A DNA stretch of 64,000 nucleotides from Knufia peltigerae (lineage: Eukaryota > Ascomycota > Eurotiomycetes > Chaetothyriales > Trichomeriaceae): the NCBI GenBank assembly GCA_030247855.1, contig JAPDRN010000007.1:186001-250000 (forward strand), in the 5' to 3' direction. A program made the position numbers and the translations under genes. The notes beneath the pieces are model-generated. The model saw only the letters and a program-made list of their open reading frames with translations. It searched no databases and had not been told where the DNA came from. Below, piece after piece: positions 56,093 through 64,000 of the stretch. How positions within the stretch are numbered: position 1 is the stretch's first letter; each line of letters begins with the position of its first letter.

Positions 56093-56995
56093 ATGGCCAC
56101 CTCGACCATCCTGTTACCAAGCGCAATCATGAGTCCGCCGCCGCCATTTTCAGCCTCGACGACGACCGAAGCTTACGCCTCCGAGGCGGTTCTCGCCGCC
56201 TCGTCCTGTCCGTCATGCGGATACCATTTCCCTCCTCCTCCGACCGGTCTATCGAACGATCCCGCCGAAGCTCATCGTCGCATCCTAGATCTCGAAGCGC
56301 AGGTCAGACTGCTAAACGCGAAGGCCACATCGGCCGTGGACAAACTTGCAGACTATGAAGATGAAATAAGGTATTTGCGCGAAACCGCCTATGCTCGATC
56401 ACAGCAGCAGCAGCAGGTCGGCAGTCCTCCAATGGAAGGTCCAGGGCCGGCATTGGGAGGTCAACAACAACAGCAGCAGCAGCCGCCACAACAATTGTCT
56501 CGCCTGGCGAGTCTGAGCGCTTTATTCCCGGGGAGACGAAAAGAATCAAACTCGGGACAACCCATGACACCCAACACGGGAACGTTCCCTCAGAACAACA
56601 CCAACAACAACGTCGCATACACGAACAATGCCCTCTCCCCGCCGAAAACTCCGTATTCGGGCGCAAATCAGCCCATGCCGACTCTACAGACGGCGCAGTC
56701 GGATTCACAAGTCATAACCCTCTCGTCACTTCAGTCGTCCCTGGACGAGGAAAGGTCGCTGCGGCAGCGCGCCGAGACGAACCTGTCCAACGCACAGAGC
56801 GAGCTTGAGGAGTTGACGGCACAGTTGTTCGGGCAGGCAAACGAGATGGTCGCGACGGAGCGGAAGGCGCGCGCAAAGTTGGAGGAACGTGTCAAGGTGC
56901 TCGAGCAGAGAGACGTCGACAAGAGAAAGAGGCTGGAAAGGTTGGAGAAGGCGATCACCAGGATCGAGCGTGTAAGAGCCATGGTCGGACCTTGA
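56093..56995 (+). CDS. Sec2-domain (Rab GEF-like) coiled-coil protein
   Basis: Single exon, 300 residues from the ATG at 56093. An N-terminal zinc-like SSCPSCGYHFPPPPTG motif precedes a first coiled coil (AHRRILDLEAQVRLLNAKAT). The middle is Gln/Pro-rich, with two poly-Gln runs (CAG/CAA repeats near 56401-56415 and 56463-56485). The C-terminal coiled coil has ELEELTAQLFGQANEMVATE followed by RKARAKLEERVKVLE, the diagnostic Sec2p block. Known: Sec2 activates Rab GTPase Sec4 for exocytosis. The protein ends right after the GEF coil, whereas yeast Sec2 continues for several hundred residues, so this is a short Sec2 relative or a separate family member. Confidence 0.82.
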   Translation: MATSTILLPSAIMSPPPPFSASTTTEAYASEAVLAASSCPSCGYHFPPPPTGLSNDPAEAHRRILDLEAQVRLLNAKATSAVDKLADYEDEIRYLRETAYARSQQQQQVGSPPMEGPGPALGGQQQQQQQPPQQLSRLASLSALFPGRRKESNSGQPMTPNTGTFPQNNTNNNVAYTNNALSPPKTPYSGANQPMPTLQTAQSDSQVITLSSLQSSLDEERSLRQRAETNLSNAQSELEELTAQLFGQANEMVATERKARAKLEERVKVLEQRDVDKRKRLERLEKAITRIERVRAMVGP

Positions 56996-57796
56996 GGGGG
57001 TCAGTCCCAAATCACACACAAGGCTGTGTGTACAATGCACAACAACTTTGATTGTTGGAGATCTAGTGCCCAAATTTTCTCGACGAAAATGGTCCTTTGG
57101 CTCTGTCTGGTGAGAGAATCATGGACCCAACCGAACGACATTGAACGACGTTTCGAACTGGTCGCTTACAAAGAAAAGGCACTGTCAGTTGTTCTCCCAG
57201 TCAGCTTTCCGGGTGAGAAGCTCACATCGATCGGTCACGCCGGAAAAGACTACACAGACAGGAGCAGCAGCAGCAGCAGCATCGACTCCAGACGATCGTG
57301 GGTGTTGTGAACGGCATTCCCAGATGCAGACATTTGTTGATCGGATCAACGTCACAACAAGAGATGACTTGATCATTTCCCAGGTCACTGTCAGAGAGCA
57401 GCAGTCTTGTTGCTTGAGATCGGTGGTAGAACACCGCCATCATCGTACATTCATGGGATGGATGGATACCTTTGGTCAAATACCATGATAACGATCTTAG
57501 TATTACTATAGTTACAAGAACAGAGGCACAGGTAGTTAGTTGGAAGGGGAGGAGGAGGAGAAATCGGATTCATATACTGTACAGATAAAGGTTGGAAATG
57601 TCTTGTTACGCACGATGTAAGTGCTCTACAAGTCAGCATAGGTTCGCAACGGACAGATCAATGATTGAGAATTGCCCATTCACCTGCTGCACCGAGTAGG
57701 TACTTATTTTGGGGCAGGGATTTTCTCTTTTTGTGTCTGGCTCATACAGGGAATACGTAATGTCCCTTTTTCTAGCAATCCTTGACCCGCCAATTT
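56996..57796. other. Convergent 3' intergenic region
   Basis: 801 bp between the Sec2-domain stop and the zinc-module gene stop. It contains a short CAG repeat at about 57262-57280. No gene supported. Confidence 0.5.
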
Positions 57797-60220
57797 CTAT
57801 ACAAATACACACTTGAACATTTCATGCTCCTTGACCGGACAGAGGACATCACTAAAATAACAAGGTGGACAAATTTCATGACGTCCATCCTGACATTCTT
57901 CTTTTCGACAACCTGAGTAAATTGGACGCATTAGTCTTTGCTATCGTACGGTGGTATATAGCATACATATGGCGCTCCCAAGGCGTGTCACGATGTAGGG
58001 CAGGGAGGAGCTGTTGAGTCGACAATTATTGAAGAGGCAAAAATGACAAAGACTTACCAAAGAAGAAATCATCCTTCCCATCTGGTTTGATACACCGTTC
58101 GTTCGAGCACTTCCAACTCGGTTTTAATGTCTTGTCGACATGTCTGAAGTATTTCCACGCATAAAACTTGACGAGGACGTGATCATTGTCGAGACAGTGT
58201 TCGCCTAGCTCGAAACACTCGTTGCATAAGTCGAATGTACCGCCTTTGCATTTTGAGCAATCTGAATTCCAATACAATCGACGTTAGAGATCAAAGTGTT
58301 TTGTAGTCAAGATGGACATATCATGTGGGTTCGGCGGAATACAGTGTAGGTGTAGGTGTAGGTGTATGCGTGTGTTGGAGAGGTACAAACTTACGGTAAA
58401 ACGCCCCCTTGTCAATTCTGGCATGACAATCAGAGCAAGTCGCCTGTCCTGTGGGCGCTTGACCTTTTTGTTGTTTCTGGTACGGTGCATCCTGGTTGTA
58501 AGAGGCGAACTTTGCTCGAGGAAAGGCGTAGAGGTTGTGGGTGTCGTCGCCGGGGCATGTGCGACCGGATTCGTAACAGCGGATGCAGAGTGTGTATTGG
58601 TTCTTGGTCTTGCGGCATTCGAGACAGTCTGGGTAGTGTGTATTGTGTCAAAATGATTGTGCAAACGTCTCGGACCCGAAAATTGAATACAGAGCACGGA
58701 TATGATGTACGCTTACCGTAATGCCAACCTCGCGTGATCCGGGTAGAACAAAAAGTACAACTCAACTTTGCCGGCCCGGCGATGTCTTTGATCAGTTTGG
58801 TCGAGCCGGAAGGGAGGACGTATCGGCCTGGTAGGGCCGTCTGGCGAAGTTGCAGAGTGTGCTTTGGGTCTCTGCACGCGGAAGCTTCTTCGTGACATTT
58901 CAGACACAGATTGAACTCATCGTCGGCTTGAGAGTCACTCCCGGGACAGTCGCAGCAATCTATTCAATTAGCCAGTCCGAGGCGGGATGGGATGGTCCAC
59001 TCACGATAGAACCTCCCTCGTGAAACATTCGTCTCACATCGCGAACAGATGATGTCGGTGGCCCAAGGGAGACTGTTGCAAGTTATGTTGTGGTTGTACT
59101 TGGGCAGGATACTTTCGTAGTCGAGACGTTCGCACACTTGCTGTACGGCTTGCATGCTGAGCAAGGCCATGATCTCCTTCTCGACCAGCTGGGCCGACTG
59201 TGCGCCAGCGATCCACGCCGCGGCGCCTTCGTACGTCTGATCTGGAGTGCAACCGGATGATATGGCGTGGTGCGTGGGCCCGAACAATGACTGCACCTGG
59301 TCTCGAAATCCCGAGCCCCAGTTCTGTGCGGCGGTTTGTATCTTTTCGTGCAGACTCTCGTGCCATTCGCCAGCTGCTCCGGGCTGTGGATCGAGGACAG
59401 AATGGACATGGCTGGCCGTACCGCCGTGCTGCTGCAGAGCGGGATCAGTGGCGTGCGTCACGGGCACATTGCCGGCGTGTTGTAGACCCTGAGTGGCCGT
59501 GCCAGAGTCTGGCTGAATCTGTCCTCCACCGTTGAGAGTGTGGTCAGCGTGTCCCAGGGGGACTGCCCCGGCAAGACCAAAGTCCACGCCCATGCCCACC
59601 GCAAGACACGTTATGGCCACGGACGCTGGAATGATCCAGTCTCGATGGAGGAAGGGTCGGAGTTCGATGCCTCGATTAACGAGTTCGGCTTTGATGAACT
59701 TCAACTTCTTCGCGGCGACGTACCACCTCCGCGCTGCCCAGACACAGATCCCCGCCGATGCACCGTGTGAGGGCACGGCAAAGGCTGTGCCGCTGATGAT
59801 CGAACACATGGATGAATAGCATATCCTGGTCTTGACGGCTTCTTGTTTCTTGAGCTGCGTGTCGGGATAATTGACCAGGCGTTGATCATAGTCGTCTGGA
59901 AAGTAGCAGAAATCGAGAAAGTAATTTTTGGCCATTTGCTTCTTTGACAGACCTGATTTAGACGTGGCTGGAGTAGAGTCATCACTGCTGGAGGCGGTGG
60001 GGTTCGTTAAAGAGAGATCGGGTACAGGATCAAATTTAATGTTCAGAGATGCAGGATTCTTCTCTAGACGATTGGAAGGATCGCTTCCCTTCTCGTCCTT
60101 CGTACAGCATATCTCTTCTTCTTCATCGAAAGTATATGGTGGAGGTGGCGTTACAGGACGCTGCTTATCCGAAACATCCCCTGAGGTGAAGCGCCTTGAT
60201 AGAGCTCGGATGGAAGGCAT
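57797..60220 (-). CDS. Membrane protein with four ZZ-like zinc modules
   Basis: Five exons: 60220-59005, 58959-58717, 58628-58395, 58261-58058, 57912-57797; 670 residues, all four introns phase 1. Residues 26-29 are PPPY, a WW-domain/Rsp5-type binding motif. Two hydrophobic stretches (about 136-162 and 195-222) suggest membrane insertion; a Gly/His/Gln-rich loop follows. From about residue 392 come four cysteine modules with ZZ-finger spacing: CSRC...RGRFYHCCDC, CTFC...RGWHYDCLEC, CSDC...KGAFYHCSKC, and CSNERC...FFFGCRKEEC, each with a further LC-x2-C-like pair and a downstream H. The introns fall right before the second C-x2-C (C-x3-C in the fourth module) in every module. ZZ fingers usually bind proteins. 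No named family recognised. Divergent from the HSPA12-like gene. Confidence 0.8.
58343..58369. repeat. GTGTAG hexamer repeat in an intron
   Basis: Three to four copies of GTGTAG inside intron 3 (58394-58262) of the zinc-module gene. Confidence 0.7.
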
Positions 60221-61035
60221 GGTAGAAATTGTCGAGGTCGAATATTAGATCGTATGAGTGTGTTCACCTGGTACCTGTGCAATGATGACTTTGGCCATGA
60301 GCACAAGGGAGAGATTGTTCTCCCATTGCGCCTGTTCGTAAACACAGCTGTCCTCGTGGGAATGAAGTTTATGAAGGTCCGGAATGTTTTTCTTTTTCTC
60401 TTCTTCCCCGTCTAACTACACGTATTGATGTGAGTTACACAAATTCAACACGGAGTACGAGCAACTCGTAGTCCTCCTGCACTGCCTCAGGGTCTCGACA
60501 AGATGCACAACCCATGTCGATGTGATATGACGTCGCTGTGCATGGTGAACATGGTCAAGATAGCCAAAGCCCAATCATGACTGACAATGGACGCCACCTT
60601 TGGCCCCCAGCACAGACAAGGCTCTGGGTTCGTCGATGGTGTATGGAGGGGCTCATCAACCAGGTTAATCACTAAACAGGATCAGAACAAGTCTGATCAG
60701 CAGCTCAGATAATCGGATATCATCATCTCTCATCATTAGATTTCAGGGAAAAAACACAATCCAGCCTCGCCATGAATATTGTTCTGCAACCAGCCGAAAC
60801 ATTCTTCCTGCGGCACTTTTCCACAGGCCGATGACTTTCCAATGTTGCACAAACACCACGAAACGCCGCGTCCAGGATCCGAATATAGAATGTTGCGGCG
60901 AGTCTGTCCACGTGCCTGATGAATAACAACGTCTCCACATGTACAACGAGCGAGACTTCATTTGGTGTCAGTCAACACAATTCACCACCTCGATCACGCT
61001 TCGTCGAGGTTGGTCTGTACACAGAAGGACCCGCC
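60221..61035. promoter_or_regulatory. Divergent promoter, zinc-module gene / HSPA12-like gene
   Basis: 815 bp between divergent starts. A CACGGAGTAC variant of the recurring motif lies near 60451. If the upstream ATG at 60919 is used for the HSPA12-like gene, the shared region is about 700 bp. Confidence 0.45.
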
Positions 61036-63705
61036 ATGGCGCCGCCAGATAGTCAACCGGCCAGCCACCAGTGGCAGCCCGATCTTGTCTGTGGAATCGA
61101 CTTTGGAATGACCTGTACAGGCAAGTTTGGCACATACATCGCACAACCCTGAGAGAGAAGGGTGGCTAATTGTTACACAAGGAGTCGCGTGGGCTCTTTT
61201 CAACGAGATGACAACCGACTGGTCTCAATTACGGCAGATGCGAAGATGGCCGGGTCAGAACAGTAGCCTGGAAAAGGTGCCCACCGAGCTCATCTACGGT
61301 GGCGGCAACACTGTACTGCTGTGGGGTGCCGAGTGCAAGGCTCTGGCCTCGCAGGACGAAAGGATCCGGACGAAAAGGCTGTTCAAGAACGCCATGTCGA
61401 CTCGTGATGTCGGCCCTGCTGCCCACGGCCATGAAGTTGAAAATGCTAGGCGGTACTTCAAGGACTTTCTCACTCAAGTCCATGCTCACGTCGAGGCCTC
61501 TCTTGCCAAACAGATCAACGACTTCAAGAAACTCAGGATCGAGTATGTCTTTAGTGTTCCTACGACGTGGAATCGTGACGCCGATACCTTGAACGAGGTC
61601 AAGCAAACCATTCGCGAGGTTGTCGGCAAGACACAGTACAGAAGAGGTATCATTGGCATGAGTGAAGCTGCGGCCTCGGCGGTGGAAACAGGACAGGACA
61701 GGTTCAAGGTGTGACTGAGTAATCGCTCGGTCTCGAGTACCTGTACTAACGACCGCGTAGAAAGGCGATGTCGTCTTGGTCTGCGACACCGGTGGGGGTA
61801 CAGCCGTAAGCATCGCTCGGTACTGTTGACTCGGACAAAGATGGGCTGACATGTTTTTTTCAGGACGTCAACATCTTCAAGTTCGTGTCCTCTGAAAGAG
61901 AGGCAGGACGCATAAAGCCCTTGACGTATGATGAAGGTATGTATGCAGGCATTTCAAAAAGTTTTTCATGTTTTTGGGTGTGTGTGAGAGTATCTCTACT
62001 GACATCCTGCACTAGGTGCCCCTGCTGGAGCAGCAAGTATCGATCAAGCTGCTCTCGACCATTTGATATCGAAAATGAGAAGTATTGAGAACCTAGGCAA
62101 GGACAGTGTTATCTGGGCCTTGGAGGCCGTTCAAGCAGGCTTTTCAAACATCAAACACGACTACGGCAGATCGAAACAAGAGGGATATTACCTCTTGCCT
62201 GTACCCGGCATGAACGGCCTTCAACCTCCATCGGAGGACTTTGAGTTGGGTGGAAAAGGGTCGCAGGAGATTTGTTTCCGAATACGCCCGTGAGTCTATC
62301 TTTCTTCTCAACACCCAAATCAACGGCAAGAAAGAAAAGCGGTACTAATAATTTCAAACAACAGAAAGCTCCTCGAAGAGTGGTTCAACACCGCCGTCAA
62401 TGACATACTGGCAATAATCGACAGTCAACTAGAGGCACTGGCTAGGGAACACAAGGGCGAGAAAATCGTACGAGTGCTTTTGGTTACCTTCGACTTTCGG
62501 ATCATGATTTTCTAACTTTTGACTCTAACAGGACCGTGTCGTACTATCCGGAGGATTCGCATGGAACGTCTACTATCAAGATCGGATGAAGGCGTATTTC
62601 AGCAACAAGAAACGAGAAAAGCATAGGTCGATATCTCTCGACTTGGACATTCTTACTGCTCCTGAACCGTATGCCGCATCTTCTCTCTTTTTGTTCAAGG
62701 GATCATCATCTTCCCCATAACCCACGGAGAGCGCGATTTCTAACTCATGAACACATGACACAGAGAACTATCCGTCGTCCAAGGACTGGTACACAACAGG
62801 GTCCGAGAACTGAAGGGTCTAGGTCCTATATTCGAATCGGTCTGTTGTCCGGTTAGCTACGGAGTCGTCTTTGCCGAAAGGTACAACTCTCTCAAACATT
62901 CTCGACAAGGAGACGTACCCGAGATATCTGCATTGGACGGCAAAAAGTACATTCAAGGTCAAATTGATTGGATCATTAAGAAGGTAAGTAGTATCTGGAT
63001 TTTTGTAAGACCTTTTACCTCCGCCATAATCATCATCACCACCACCACGACCACCACCACCACGAAGGTTGCTGTCAAGTAACAGTAACACTCACAACAC
63101 TAAACTAATTGTCCTTTTTGGGATTGCTCAGGGAATCCCAATCCCCAGCAAAGGAATCAAACGTGAATACGATATCGTTTTGAACGAAAACGCCGAAAAG
63201 TTGCCCCGATCGTTCCAGATCGTCACCACCGACCACCCTCGAGACCGTTTACCTCCCAACGTCAGTCACAGCGCCGTGAAACCAGTTTGCGAAATCACCA
63301 TCGACTTGACAAAGTTTAAAAGTGACCAACAAACCACAGTCCACCAGTACCTTTGGAGCTTTGTCGAACAAGATAAAAGCATCAACTCCCTTGATCAAAC
63401 GATCCATTTCCAACGCCACTTCTGGCCCTGCTCCTCCTATTTCGTCCGCCCTAGGTACGAGTGGTGGCGGTAGTGGTACTGCGGCGGCCACAACCACGCC
63501 CACCACCAAAGAAACAAGTTTCGATTTGTTTCTCCTCGTCGGAGCCTCGGACTTGAGATTCGAGATCAAACCTAGAGGTGAACCTGATATCCTGGCCAGT
63601 TCGGAACATGATCAGATCGACGTGGTGTGGGCTCAAGACGACACCCTAACGAGGACGTCCACGGCGACATCACGGACGGACGATTTGCTGTTGAAAAGGT
63701 CATGA
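61036..63705 (+). CDS. HSPA12-like Hsp70-family ATPase
   Basis: Ten exons as read: 61036-61120, 61182-61708, 61761-61805, 61864-61936, 62016-62289, 62365-62467, 62532-62668, 62764-62983, 63132-63321, 63455-63705; 634 residues. Actin-fold motifs: VCGIDFGMTCTGVAW (phosphate 1), DVVLVCDTGGGTADVNIF (phosphate 2) and RVVLSGGFAWN (adenosine). No Hsp70 peptide-binding domain or EEVD end, as in the HSPA12 group. Intron 1 has a GC donor (GCAAGT). The last intron (GTGACC donor) is less certain: without it the frame ends at 63473 as YEWWR; with it the usual C-terminal strand block SFDLFLLVGASDLRFEI is included. An in-frame ATG at 60919 is an alternative start. Role unknown; fungal relatives are abundant and poorly characterised. 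Confidence 0.85.
63030..63066. repeat. ACC-rich simple repeat in an intron
   Basis: CACCACCACCACGACCACC-type run in the intron between exons 8 and 9 of the HSPA12-like gene. Confidence 0.8.
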
Positions 63706-64000
63706 TGAACCTTGCTGGCGGTGCTCCCCTTCTTACTCCTCTCATCCCCCCCTCCTCCTCCTCATAGTCCCTGATGGGATTTCTCTTCATGATACAAAGC
63801 AGACAACGATCAAGAGTTGGGACAGCTGGTGACATTACATGTCAAATCAACGATCACTTTTCAATACAATGATTGGAAAATCTTTGTCAAAGTCTCTCAA
63901 TGGTTCATCATTCATCTTACAGTATATACAATAACATAAGTCATAAGGACATCAATATACTATTCAATAGTATCTAGACTTGCGTCTGGCTGGTCTCGAG
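63706..64000. other. 3' flank, no gene seen
   Basis: 295 bp at the window edge, AT-rich toward the end; no gene supported. Confidence 0.5.

Noticed and set aside
58330..58375. GTGTAG repeats as an interstitial telomere
   Set aside because: The unit is not TTAGGG and there are only three to four copies inside an intron.

Overview
The window is nuclear DNA from a filamentous ascomycete (Pezizomycotina). Short introns (about 45-135 nt) with GTRNGT...YAG ends, HET-domain genes, a Zn2Cys6 regulator, an APSES/KilA-N nuclear-envelope protein and an HSPA12-like Hsp70 relative all point there. A class such as Eurotiomycetes is plausible, but I cannot prove it from the sequence. Coding density is moderate and both strands are used. 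I see no transposon, CRISPR array, prophage or rRNA, and no tRNA I can support. Exon joins below were read by eye from splice sites, and the exon lengths I give for spliced genes sum to whole codons.

Layout. 1-6 kb: a 5'-truncated HET gene, a TMEM42/EamA-like membrane protein, a GTPBP1-type translational GTPase and a three-exon LSM3 gene. 6.3-12.6 kb: an accessory-looking group made of a Zn2Cys6 transcription factor, an alpha/beta hydrolase and a divergent FAD monooxygenase, probably a small catabolic or secondary-metabolism cluster. 13.6-15.1 kb: a second, intact HET gene. 15.8-36.5 kb: a housekeeping block with a mitochondrial PPR-like protein, GPI12, DIM1/DIB1, LIA1, RPA12, SCC2, an external Ca-binding NADH dehydrogenase and URB1. 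36.5-46.3 kb: a gene-poor stretch holding one gene with two six-cysteine zinc modules and most copies of a recurring GTAC-TCC-GTAC motif. 46.3-57 kb: a heme-oxygenase-like protein, a Gfo/Idh/MocA oxidoreductase, ribosomal protein eL32, a RluA-type pseudouridine synthase, a Bqt4-like protein and a Sec2-domain protein. 57.8-63.7 kb: a divergent pair, a membrane protein with four ZZ-like zinc modules and an HSPA12-like ATPase.

Most notable are: (1) the four-module zinc protein, in which every module is cut by a phase-1 intron at the same homologous residue, next to a divergent HSPA12-like gene; (2) the GTAC-TCC-GTAC motif, seen 18 times where about 0.5 is expected, always in non-coding DNA; (3) the uncharacterised regulator-hydrolase-monooxygenase group. 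Nothing here can be called a proven new system from sequence alone.
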